From assembly GCA_049487715.1 (NCBI GenBank), contig CP150573.1, positions 529,601 to 593,600 of the forward strand: 64,000 nucleotides of DNA. The letters are read 5' to 3'. The notes under the pieces were generated by a model, which was not told where the DNA came from, did not search any database, and saw nothing but the letters and a program-made list of their open reading frames with translations. Numbering within the stretch: the first letter of the stretch is position 1; the number at the start of each line of letters is the position of its first letter. The translations under genes were made by a program, and so were the position numbers. Source of the stretch: Pycnococcus provasolii (Eukaryota > Chlorophyta > Pseudoscourfieldiophyceae > Pseudoscourfieldiales). Below, one piece after another: positions 10,129-18,559 of the stretch.

Positions 10129-13100
10129 TTACAGAGCAGCCTCCATGAGGCTGAAAACTTTCGCCCGATCCTCCTCGCCGCGCGTCCTCGCAAGCGTCCC
10201 ACGAAGTCGCGCCATGAGCGCGTCAAGCGCATCCCATCCCCAACCATCCGTCCTGGCAACGAGCTCCGCCTCTAGGCGATCGCCGCGAGCCAAATCGTCG
10301 GGCGTGGCGATCGCCGGCGCCGCCACCTTCTCTGCAGGCACCACCTCCTTTGCAGGCGCCACCTCCACCGCTGGGGCTGCGGCAGCCGCCTCCACCTCCA
10401 TCTCGTTGGCAGCGCCGGCAGGAGCAGCTGCCGCAGCCGCGGCAGCCGCGGCAGCCGCCTCCGCCTCCGCCTCCGCAGCCTGCCGCCGCTTCTCTGCCAC
10501 CATCTGCCGCCGCACAGCCTCAGGGTCTGGCGCGAGATATGCCGGCGGGATGTCCGTGCCATCTCGCCGTGATCTTGCGGCAGATCCAGACGCTCCTGCT
10601 GCCGCTGCATCCTTCTTCTTCTTCCCGCCTCGGCGGGTGAGCGCCTCCTCCGCTCGACGCACCGCGGTCGTGTCAAGCTGGCTCAGCCACCCTGCAACCA
10701 CGTCGACGAGCTCACGAGCACGCCCAACCACCCTCGCACCCTCGAGCGTGCCATATCCCGGCACGCGATCGCCGGATGCGGCAGCATCCGCCTCCTGTTC
10801 TTCCTGCAGCGCAAAGAACGCAGCCGCCACCTCGGCGACGCGCTCGACGCCCTTCAGGAATGCACCAGGAAGCGCGATCGACTCGTCGTCAACCGCCGCC
10901 AACAAGCTGCTGAGATCGCACGGCGCCTTGCCCTGCGCAGCGCGGCGCCAGAGTGGAAACTCCGTAGGATCTGGGGCCTGCCAGAAGTACTTCCACCTGC
11001 GATTCATCAGGAGCGCCGTCGCAAGGGCACGAAGCTCTGCTCGCATCACGCGCAGGTCGGTCTCATCCTCGCGCGCGCGGCGCGCAATCTCCTCCTCCGT
11101 GGGTCCAGCCTCCTTTGGCGTGTTCTTACCCGCCACGTCCAACGGAACTGACAGTGCTGAAGCGGACATCGACTTGCTAGACGACGGCGCGGAATTCGGT
11201 TTCGGTGGCGTAGCTGCCGCCACACCCACGCCGTGGAAGAAGGCGCGGCGTGAATCGGTGTCAAATGGATGCATGGCGTGAATGACAGCTTCGCCGCCGA
11301 TGTTGGTTCCCTCGAATGGCGTGAGAGCCTCCTCCGGCAATTCCTCGATATCCGCAACATCCGCCGTGGCAAGAAGCAGAACGGGGCTGTCTATGGGCAA
11401 ATCTCTCAGCACGCTGAGAAGGCAGGCCCGCAGCTGCGCGTGCGCGCTGCGCCACCACAGCTGTAGGTGCGGAAGCCACAGGACGCTCGGTGCGGCACGT
11501 CGTGCCTCTGCCACCGCGGAGACGAGCGCCTCCTCCGCGCTGCGGCCATCCTTACCCAGCAAGTCAGGGAGCGCGAGACTGTGACAGGGGAGCTCCTCCG
11601 CGAGGTGGAGCAGAGCTGCCGCCAGAGTACTTTGCCCCTGTCCCGCATCACCAATCAGGAGCAGCCGAGGCCTGCGATGAAGAGGCTTGAACAGGGAAGG
11701 AAGGCGAAGCGGCTCCGCGACGCCGGCTTCGGTTTGGTGGTTGGCCGTAACGCGCGGCACCACAACCTCAGAGGAAGTGACAAGTTGATCCTTGATCTCG
11801 CTGCCAACTTTCGCTTTAGCCGCGCCAATATCGTTGCCGTCATTTTCCTTGTCGTCCTCGAGATTGTTATTGTCCTCCTCCACGTTGTTGTTATTGTTGT
11901 TATTGTCTTCGTCGTCGTCGTCGTCGTCGTCCCCGCCTCCATTCTCATCACCACCATGAGTTGATGGAACCGCAGCGGCATCGTCCGCAGCGCTCACCAA
12001 GCAAGCCTGGAACGCAGGGAAGGATGCCGACAGGATGTCAGAGAGACGCTGCAGCGCCGGGGCAAGTAGCGGTGCGCCGTGCAACGGAATAGGCCTGGCA
12101 TAAACGCTCGTGCCACGTTGGCTCGCAGGCTTGAGGCTCTTGAAAGCTCTCTCCCAGTCGCCGGGCAATACACGAATCGATTCGACGTCAATCACGAGTC
12201 GCACTTCGCGCTCGTAAACGTCTGGGTACGATCTGCGCAGTGCCTGCAGAGCAGCCTCTGTAGCAAGCGCCTTAAGGTCAGCGCCGCAGTAACCCACGCA
12301 CCGATCCGCAAGTTTTGTGAGAGACGCCACATTCGGCTGATTCATCCACTTTTTCGTGTGAATGCGCAAAATCTCCGAGCGAGCGGATCGCCGTGGCAGG
12401 CCAAACAACAGCTCGCGATCGAATCGCCCTGGGCGACGCAGGGCGGCGTCAATCGCATCGACGCGATTTGTCGCGCCGATTACCACGACGCTTCCTCGGC
12501 TGTCCAGGCCATCCATGAGAGCAAGCAGGGTCGCAACGATCGAGTTGTGGATCTGATCCTGCTTGGAGCTCCGTACGGGCGCCAGGCCGTCAATCTCATC
12601 AAAGAAAATGATGCTCGGCTGATTGCGTTTTGCCTCGTCGAAAAGCATGCGCAGCGTTCGCTCAGCCTCGCCCACCCATTTGGACAGCACATCGGCGCCC
12701 TTTCTCATGAAGAAGGACACTTGCTTCCCCGCGCGCGACGCGGATGCTGCGAGTGCACGTGCCACGAGCGTTTTCCCCGTGCCCGGCGGCCCGTGCAACA
12801 GCACGCCACGCGGCGGGCTGAGACGGAATGCCTCGAACACCTCCGGGTACACGAGAGGCAGAAATACCATCTCCTTGAGCGCGGTGACATGCCGCCCTAA
12901 GCCACCAATATCGTCGAATGTGATGGACGTGTCAACTGCCATCGGGGTCACCTCCGTCGTCCCACCCGCGGTGGCGGAACCGAGCTTGCTTGGCAACCCA
13001 ATTGCATTTGCGCTGGCACCGGCGAGCGCCTCGCCAGGCTTTGGCAGGCCATTTCCCGCGGCGTCAGTCACAAACGGGTCGGTGAGTGGCAGCGGCAACC

Positions 13101-14295
13101 CACCTCGCAGTGCACCTCCCAGTGCCCCGCCCGTGAGCGAAGACAGCGCCTTGGCAAGTTGATTTGCATTGAGCCCACCACCGCCGCCACCGCCGCCACC
13201 GCCGCCACCACCACCATAACCATAACCGCCTTCATCATCGCTGCCGTACGGTGCTGCGGGTGCACGTCGATATGTCTCATGGTGCGACGACACACGTCGC
13301 AGGCGACGAACGTTGCGACCTCCTCCACGCCGCTCGCCGGCGAACCTCGCGCGTCCTCGCTCGTCCTCGCGCGTTGGCGAGTAGTGCTGAACGTTTCCCC
13401 TCGCCGTGCGTTGTGGCAGAACGCGCCTGACGACCAACTCCTCTTCCTCCGACTCCTCCTCGCTTTCCTCCTCGTCTTCTTCCTCCTCCTCCAACTCCTC
13501 CTCATCAACGACGTTTCGCAGCGAGCGCCGTCGTGTTTGCATGCCCGCGTCTTCGCCTGGTTCAAAAAACACCGTGGGTCTTCGTTCACGTCGAGGCAGG
13601 TCGCGTGCGCCAACGTCGGAGTCCCTGCGTCTCAGCCTTTCCACCTGGTTCGCGCCCGCTGCCACGGCAGCTTCGTCGTCGTCGTCGTCGTCGTCGTCAA
13701 CGACGTTTCGCCCGCGTCGTCGTGTTTGCATGCCCGCGTCTTCGCCTGGTTCAAAAAATACCGTGGGTCTTCGTTCACGTCGAGGCAGGTCGCGTGCGCC
13801 AACGTCGGAGTCCCTCCTTCTTTGCCTTTCCGCGTGCGGCACACGTTCGCTCGTCCGTCGTGTGGCCCTAACTTCTTCTGCCGCCCACTGTCCATCCGCA
13901 TCCTCTTCCGCATCAGAGAGGTTTCTCTTCCTGCTCAGCCTTCTCGGTCGCGTCGTTGCATCAGCGCCATGTGCTTGTTGTTGTTGCTGCTGTTTCCTTT
14001 CGTATTCTTCCACCATTCTGACCGCCTCATCACCGGATCCACCACCGTCACCATGACCAACATCGTCCTCCTTATAACGAGTCCCCAGGGCATCAGCAGA
14101 GGCAGCCGCGAGCGAGCACGCACGCTTCGGCCTACTACCACTCTTCTGACCACCATCATGAGCTACTAAGGCATCACCTGGGCTAGGGATCCCCTGAGCG
14201 GCATTGCTAAAGTCGATACCTTCTCCGCTAAAGTCGGGCACCTTCGCGGGGAGCAGGTGCGACGCGTGAGCCGCCGAGGAGCGGGTGGGACGCAT
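10129..14295 (-). CDS. ATAD2/Yta7/Abo1-like AAA+ ATPase with degenerate bromodomain
   Basis: The family comprises chromatin-bound AAA+ proteins that handle histone H3-H4. I start at the ATG at 14295 (about 1388 aa); the frame extends to 14382 only through a TTG. Residues 1-430 are disordered, highly charged, with an internal duplication and a Gly run. The first AAA domain (about 455-700) is complete: Walker A GPPGTGKT, Walker B IIFFDEID, sensor ATNR and RRPGRFDR arginine finger. An Asp/Asn-rich linker follows. A second AAA domain near 880 has a weak Walker A (GDAGQGQST), as usual in this family. Residues about 1078-1195 align to a bromodomain but lack PMDL and the acetyl-lysine Asn. The C-terminus is Ala/Glu-rich. 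It converges on the NME7-like gene (45 bp). Confidence 0.87.
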   Translation of the reverse strand: MRPTRSSAAHASHLLPAKVPDFSGEGIDFSNAAQGIPSPGDALVAHDGGQKSGSRPKRACSLAAASADALGTRYKEDDVGHGDGGGSGDEAVRMVEEYERKQQQQQQAHGADATTRPRRLSRKRNLSDAEEDADGQWAAEEVRATRRTSERVPHAERQRRRDSDVGARDLPRRERRPTVFFEPGEDAGMQTRRRGRNVVDDDDDDDDEAAVAAGANQVERLRRRDSDVGARDLPRRERRPTVFFEPGEDAGMQTRRRSLRNVVDEEELEEEEEDEEESEEESEEEELVVRRVLPQRTARGNVQHYSPTREDERGRARFAGERRGGGRNVRRLRRVSSHHETYRRAPAAPYGSDDEGGYGYGGGGGGGGGGGGGGLNANQLAKALSSLTGGALGGALRGGLPLPLTDPFVTDAAGNGLPKPGEALAGASANAIGLPSKLGSATAGGTTEVTPMAVDTSITFDDIGGLGRHVTALKEMVFLPLVYPEVFEAFRLSPPRGVLLHGPPGTGKTLVARALAASASRAGKQVSFFMRKGADVLSKWVGEAERTLRMLFDEAKRNQPSIIFFDEIDGLAPVRSSKQDQIHNSIVATLLALMDGLDSRGSVVVIGATNRVDAIDAALRRPGRFDRELLFGLPRRSARSEILRIHTKKWMNQPNVASLTKLADRCVGYCGADLKALATEAALQALRRSYPDVYEREVRLVIDVESIRVLPGDWERAFKSLKPASQRGTSVYARPIPLHGAPLLAPALQRLSDILSASFPAFQACLVSAADDAAAVPSTHGGDENGGGDDDDDDDEDNNNNNNNVEEDNNNLEDDKENDGNDIGAAKAKVGSEIKDQLVTSSEVVVPRVTANHQTEAGVAEPLRLPSLFKPLHRRPRLLLIGDAGQGQSTLAAALLHLAEELPCHSLALPDLLGKDGRSAEEALVSAVAEARRAAPSVLWLPHLQLWWRSAHAQLRACLLSVLRDLPIDSPVLLLATADVADIEELPEEALTPFEGTNIGGEAVIHAMHPFDTDSRRAFFHGVGVAAATPPKPNSAPSSSKSMSASALSVPLDVAGKNTPKEAGPTEEEIARRAREDETDLRVMRAELRALATALLMNRRWKYFWQAPDPTEFPLWRRAAQGKAPCDLSSLLAAVDDESIALPGAFLKGVERVAEVAAAFFALQEEQEADAAASGDRVPGYGTLEGARVVGRARELVDVVAGWLSQLDTTAVRRAEEALTRRGGKKKKDAAAAGASGSAARSRRDGTDIPPAYLAPDPEAVRRQMVAEKRRQAAEAEAEAAAAAAAAAAAAPAGAANEMEVEAAAAAPAVEVAPAKEVVPAEKVAAPAIATPDDLARGDRLEAELVARTDGWGWDALDALMARLRGTLARTRGEEDRAKVFSLMEAAL
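13529..13815 (-). repeat. 98-bp direct duplication inside the AAA+ gene
   Basis: Positions 13529-13626 and 13718-13815 differ at one base in 98 by my reading. The 189-bp offset (63 codons) keeps frame and duplicates a 32-residue piece containing RRERRPTVFFEPGEDAG in the disordered N-terminal region. Confidence 0.9.
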
Positions 14296-14436
14296 AGGCA
14301 GGTGAGGGCGAGCTTTCACCGAACGTTCTTCTTGAAATCTTTCGGCGACACCAGTTCCAACGTGAAATAAATGGCGCCACAAATGGGGGAGGGAGAGGGG
14401 AGGTTTCAGATTTTGAATTCCCTACGGCTTCGAGAG

Positions 14437-14458
14437 GGTAGGTTTAGGTTTAGGGGTT
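14437..14458. promoter_or_regulatory. Telomere-like GGTTTAGG words upstream of AAA+ gene
   Basis: GGTAGGTTTAGGTTTAGGGG lies about 145 bp upstream of the ATG at 14295. It resembles the plant-type TTTAGGG unit and parallels similar tracts in other 5' flanks of the window. Confidence 0.4.
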
Positions 14459-14608
14459 CCGAGCCCAACCCCTTAGTACCTACCCTTATTAGCTAAGGTA
14501 ACCTTAGCTACTCTGTTTTGGACTTTTTGGACTTTTGGGGATCCCGGTCGGGTTCCCGCCTTCGTGGTGGCCGGGGGGATTTATGGCAGTTTTCGATCCG
14601 GGCCCCGT

Positions 14609-14830
14609 AGGAGGTGCGGAGGAGAGCGTTGGAACGAAAGCGCGTCTGCACAAGGGGGCTTCGCCTGCTAAGGAGGAGACGAGCTTCGAGATTGCGTTTA
14701 CGGGTAGCCGAACGGACCCATAGGAGGTGCGGAGGAGAGCGTTGGAACGAAAGCGCGTCTGCACAACAGCACAAGGGGGGCTCGCCTGCTAAGGAGGAGA
14801 CGATGCGGGCATGGACGTGATGGAAGTATT
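14609..14830 (+). pseudogene. Degenerate inverted copy of the neighbouring PLAC8 gene
   Basis: Two exact blocks match the sense strand of the PLAC8-type gene at 15476-16643, collinear with it but on the opposite strand. A 24-nt block at 14682-14705 matches the complement of 15834-15857 (coding VSFEIAFTG-like residues), and an 18-nt block at 14803-14820 matches the complement of 15590-15607 (coding DAGMDV). Flanking sequence is recognisably similar but decayed and lacks the frame. A 46-bp direct repeat within the copy (14609-14654 and 14722-14767) shows local tandem duplication. The Cys-rich part of the gene is absent, so this is a non-functional fragment. Confidence 0.65.
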
Positions 14831-15475
14831 ACCATAAGGGGGCGGGCGGCAGCTGCGGCAACGAATGACGGCATTTCCATAATGGCAAGGATTGCCGTCA
14901 GCCCGTCACCAAGCACGTTGCGACGACAACGCAAAGGAGGCCGGTCGGACGCGCCACGACTTATCTTGGCACAGTCAGATCACGACCTGGCTACCAGATG
15001 GGTGAACAATGGGCGCACGCATCACGCCGTCGCGAGGATGTTAATCATGTTACTCATCATCAGGGTGGCCTCTATCTGCATGGCTGCCAACCTACACGTA
15101 CGAGCTATATATGTCACGGGCGCAGGCAGGAACGGATGGGGTTGTCTCCCGCCCCGAATCTCCCGCCGGGAATTCAAAAGAGGAGCTGCCCGGGAGGGAA
15201 GCAGGCCGAGCCGGGGAGACAACGCCCTCACTCTCCGTTCGACCGTTCCGCCATTCTCGGCGTCATCACGAGCGACACGAACGGAATTTTTTTTTTTTAG
15301 GGAGGTGACCTGATTAGATTTGGAAGCAGCCCCCAGTTATGTCCCGATCCCGTCGGACGCGAGAGCTCGACTCGCGCCCTCTCTTTACCACTCCCTCATC
15401 GGGACGGGACAACCAGGGATCAAAGTTGAATGAATGAAAGTTACTATGCAAATGTATGAAATATTTTCAAGTCAT
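14831..15475. other. Intergenic region with two hairpin-forming inverted repeats
   Basis: No protein-coding gene was recognised. GTTGTCTCCC at 15141-15150 pairs perfectly with 15214-15223, with further GC-rich self-complementary words between. GTCCCGAT at 15341-15348 pairs with 15398-15405 and encloses a CGCGAG/CTCGCG stem (15358-15363 with 15371-15376). These could be parts of a structured RNA, a miniature transposon remnant or chance in GC-rich DNA. Confidence 0.45.
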
Positions 15476-16643
15476 TCAAGTCGGCCTTCCGTCAGGCTCC
15501 TCGAGCATTTTTGCCATCTCCGTCGCCTCGGTCACAACCTTCTCGAGCGCCGTCGGCTCGTGCGGTGCGGAATCAGGCATAACCTCCACCACGTCCATGC
15601 CCGCATCGCGGAAGCGATGCTTCGCGAGGTTGCCGCGCGTTAGCGGTGCGACAGGGGTGCCGCTGTCTGCCGGCTCGCCGTCGCCGCCGCCGTCGCCGTC
15701 GCCGTCGCCGTCGCCGAGCGCATCCGCCATCGCCTCCGCCTCTTCGAGCTCGCGCGCCGCCTGCGCCTCCGCATCAGCATCAGCATCAGCCTCCGCCGCC
15801 GCCGCCGCCGCCGCCTCCTGCGGATCCGCTGCTCCCGTAAACGCAATCTCGAAGCTCACATCGGGGGGCGCCGTCTTCGATACGCTCTCCTCACCTGGCG
15901 TCACGGCCGCCGCCTGCTCTCGCAAGCTCACCTCTGGCGTGCGTTGTTCGAGCTCAGCTTCCATGGCGGCCAGGCGGAGGTCCGCCTCGTGCGCGCCTGG
16001 CGCAGCGTGCCCAGGCGGAGGAAGTGCTGGCGGCGCTATGTTCGCGTCCCGCCGTGCTCTCAGGTCTCGAAGGAAGACGTAGTGCTGCGTGAGCGAGCAA
16101 GGCGCCAGACAGCACCCTTCCCAGCACGCGTTGCCAACAGGTAGGTTGTACTTTGCGGCGATCTGCAAGCGCTGGTACCGCGCAAGCACGCACGCCACGG
16201 GAACGCAGCACGGGCAAGCGCAGCAGCATACGGCTGTTCCTCGCACGCCCGTCTTGCACGTGTAGGCGCACAACGCGCGCAGGCACGCGTTGTCAGCCGC
16301 GCTCTGGTACAACGGCTCCTCCTCCTGAAGCAAGCTTGCATTCGCACCGAGCACGCAGCACGGGCAAAGTAGCGCATACGGGAAGAACGTTAGGGCAGCC
16401 TGTTTGTTTGTTTGTTTGTTTGTTTTTTCATTGTTGTATATAGTGTGCACGTGTTGTTGTGTCCGGTTAGACGTGCTTAAGTGGAGCAATGAAGGCGAGG
16501 TTAAGGCGAGCGCCGACGAGCCGCCGACGTACCATTTCGCCCGTGAGCGGGTTGCGGTATCCGCAGCATCCGCACAAGTCTGTTCGCCACTGGTACGACG
16601 CGGCCTCCTTGCGCAGTCCGACGGGGTACCGCATTGTCGCCAT
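15476..16643 (-). CDS. PLAC8-domain Cys-rich protein (one inferred intron)
   Basis: PLAC8 proteins are small Cys-rich membrane-associated proteins linked to cell-size control and to cadmium or calcium handling in plants. Exon 1 (16643-16533, 37 codons) encodes the typical opening WRTDLCGCCGY. A GT-AG intron (16532-16400, 133 nt, GTACGT donor, CAAA-repeat before the acceptor) joins it in frame to AALTFFPYALLCPCCVLG, giving about 344 aa. Cys clusters follow (ACLRALCAYTCKTG, CCCACPCCV, ACWEGCCLAPCSL), covering residues about 20-150. The C-terminal half has no PLAC8 similarity: it is Ala/Asp/Glu/Gly-rich and acidic. The splice model restores a complete PLAC8 start, which supports it. A decayed inverted copy lies just downstream. 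Confidence 0.8.
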
Positions 16644-17020
16644 CGTTACGATAAGACTACAGTAAGCGGTAGTTAAGGCTTAAGGCTGTCGTGGAGTGAA
16701 GACGCTGGAGCACGCGCACGACAGAACAAAACAAGGAAGGGCACCTCGAGGGAGGGAGGCTCCGAGGACAGGACGGCAGGACAGGACAGGACGGGACAGC
16801 GGGTTTGAAATTACCTGGGAGAAGCGCCCAGCCCCTTCCTAAAAGCGGCCATGAATGCGCCCTTGGGGATACGCCGTTGCACTTGTACTCGTACATAGTC
16901 GGCTCCTCTCTTCCACCTGGTCATGAACCTGGTCACACACCTGGTTCGGCTGGTCTGGTCTTCGTCCCTCCACCCACTGTACCAACAGAATATAATAGTA
17001 CTATCTAACCAAGTTTACAA
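16644..17020. other. Intergenic region, PLAC8 start / DnaJ end
   Basis: About 380 bp. TTAAGGCTTAAGG words lie near 16673-16686, just upstream of the PLAC8 start, followed by a purine-rich GGGAGGGAGG / GGACAGGACAGG stretch (16740-16800). No gene seen. Confidence 0.4.
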
Positions 17021-17932
17021 TCAAAACGGCCGTCTTGGCCCACCGCCTCCGAGGAGACGACGGACGACTGCGGCTGCCACGGCGCGCGCAACACCAAAGA
17101 CGAAGCGCACGAAAAATGGCCAGAGCACCTGTGCAGCAGCCGCGGCAAGATGCGCCACTGGACTTCCCACCGGGTTGGACTGCGTGGACGATGACGTGCT
17201 GTACGAAGAGGAGGACGTCGCTGTGCCGCCATCTGGACCACGTACGACTTCCTCGGTAGTCGTGGTGTTGCTATGCCCATTTGCACTGCGTGTTGTGCGC
17301 ACCGTGCGCCGCACCAACGCGCCGTCTGGCCGTGTGTAGAATTCCGTGCGTGTCTCAACGTGACTGCCCATTGAACCGCCAAAGTCGAATCCTCCCATAG
17401 AACGACCACGGCCACCGCCGCCGAAGATGTCACGCAGGTCCTCCGGACTGAGTCCAAACGGCATGCCATTCCCACCTCCACCTCGTCCACGACGCTGCGC
17501 TTGTTGTCGCATCTGCCGCTCGAGGTGCTCAAAAATCATGCCAGGCGCCATACCGAACGCCTCGCGGAAGAGTCGTTCCGCCTCCTCCTGCGTGAGCGGT
17601 CGGCCGTAATATCCGCCGCCTCCTGGGAATCCGCCTCCTGGGAATCCTCCGCCGGGTGGCGGCTGATACGAGCCGCCTGGCTGCCGCCTCGTCGTTCCCG
17701 CGCCACCACCAGGCGCCGCGCCGTATCTCCTCGCGGCGTCGTACTGCGCGCGTTTCGACGGGTTGGACAGCACAGAGTACGCTTCTGATATCGCCTTGAA
17801 TTGTTTTTCCGCCTCGTCTTTGTTGTTCTGGTTTCGATCTGGGTGCCACTTGAGCGCCGCTTTTCTGTACGCCTTTTTGAGTTCGTCGTCGTTCACGCTC
17901 GGCGAGACGCCAAGCAGCGCGTAGTAGTCCAT
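17021..17932 (-). CDS. J-domain protein (DnaJ/Hsp40, class B-like)
   Basis: An Hsp70 co-chaperone. The J domain occupies residues 1-66 ([26 protein letters not shown], with the Hsp70-stimulating HPD at 30-32, and [14 protein letters not shown]). A Gly/Phe/Tyr/Pro-rich linker follows. The middle (about 150-235) resembles DNAJB6-type proteins in length and in its Ser/Thr-rich track, with [20 protein letters not shown]. No zinc-finger CxxCxGxG repeats are present, so it is not class A. The last 45 residues are hydrophobic and Arg-bounded ([21 protein letters not shown]), possibly a tail anchor. Length is 303 aa. The client is unknown. Confidence 0.85.
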   Translation of the reverse strand: MDYYALLGVSPSVNDDELKKAYRKAALKWHPDRNQNNKDEAEKQFKAISEAYSVLSNPSKRAQYDAARRYGAAPGGGAGTTRRQPGGSYQPPPGGGFPGGGFPGGGGYYGRPLTQEEAERLFREAFGMAPGMIFEHLERQMRQQAQRRGRGGGGNGMPFGLSPEDLRDIFGGGGRGRSMGGFDFGGSMGSHVETRTEFYTRPDGALVRRTVRTTRSANGHSNTTTTEEVVRGPDGGTATSSSSYSTSSSTQSNPVGSPVAHLAAAAAQVLWPFFVRFVFGVARAVAAAVVRRLLGGGGPRRPF

Positions 17933-18559
17933 TTTCCCCGTCCCTGTAGACGAAGAGTCTGCCGCCGCCGCCGCCGCTGCCGCGAATCCCCTCGTTCTTC
18001 TTCTCTGTTGCCCTAATAAGCTCGTTTGGTGGAGGGTGCGGTGGTTGACATGGTCGCGAGGAAGAGTCCCAAGAGAAGAAGCTGGTGAAGAGGCTGGTGA
18101 AGAAGAGGAAGGAGAACTTGAATGAGAGGACTTGTAAGGATCCCTCCTTTATTAAGGAGAGGGGAGCAAGACGCTATGAATTCATGAGAGCAAGAATACT
18201 GCACACCCCATAATGAGCTTTGCGTTACCAAGGGGCGTAGGAGCTTCAGGTGGTGGAAGGATGCTCCCAAGCTACCATGCCACTCCTATGAGCCATGGCC
18301 ATGGCTCGTGAAGAATCCGTCGATGAATAAAATCGGATGGGACGAGCGAGATGAGAGCATCCAGAAAGAAGGGGGTTGAAAGGGGAGGAGGAGGTTAGGG
18401 TTTTGGGCTAGGGTTAGGGTTAGGGTTAGCTAAGTGCCCCCTCCCCTCCCCTTTTTTTCTTTCTCCACCCCCTGGGGGACCCGTTATTATTACGGTCACG
18501 CTCGGACTGAGACATCTCTCTTTTTTTGGATTTCCCTTTCTCTGCTCCGGCTCCGGAGG
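17933..18559. promoter_or_regulatory. Divergent promoter region with telomere-like tract (18393-18430)
   Basis: This separates the DnaJ and guanine-deaminase starts. A run of GGGTTA units with one TTTTGGGC interruption lies at 18393-18430, about 130-165 bp upstream of the chosen deaminase ATG. An antisense open frame (18686-18426) encodes a Lys/Ser/Asp-rich 86-residue peptide that I could not assign to any family. Confidence 0.5.

Noticed and set aside
10097-11281. 394-codon plus-strand frame over the AAA+ gene
   Set aside because: Ser/Ala-rich shadow of the real minus-strand frame; no family resemblance.
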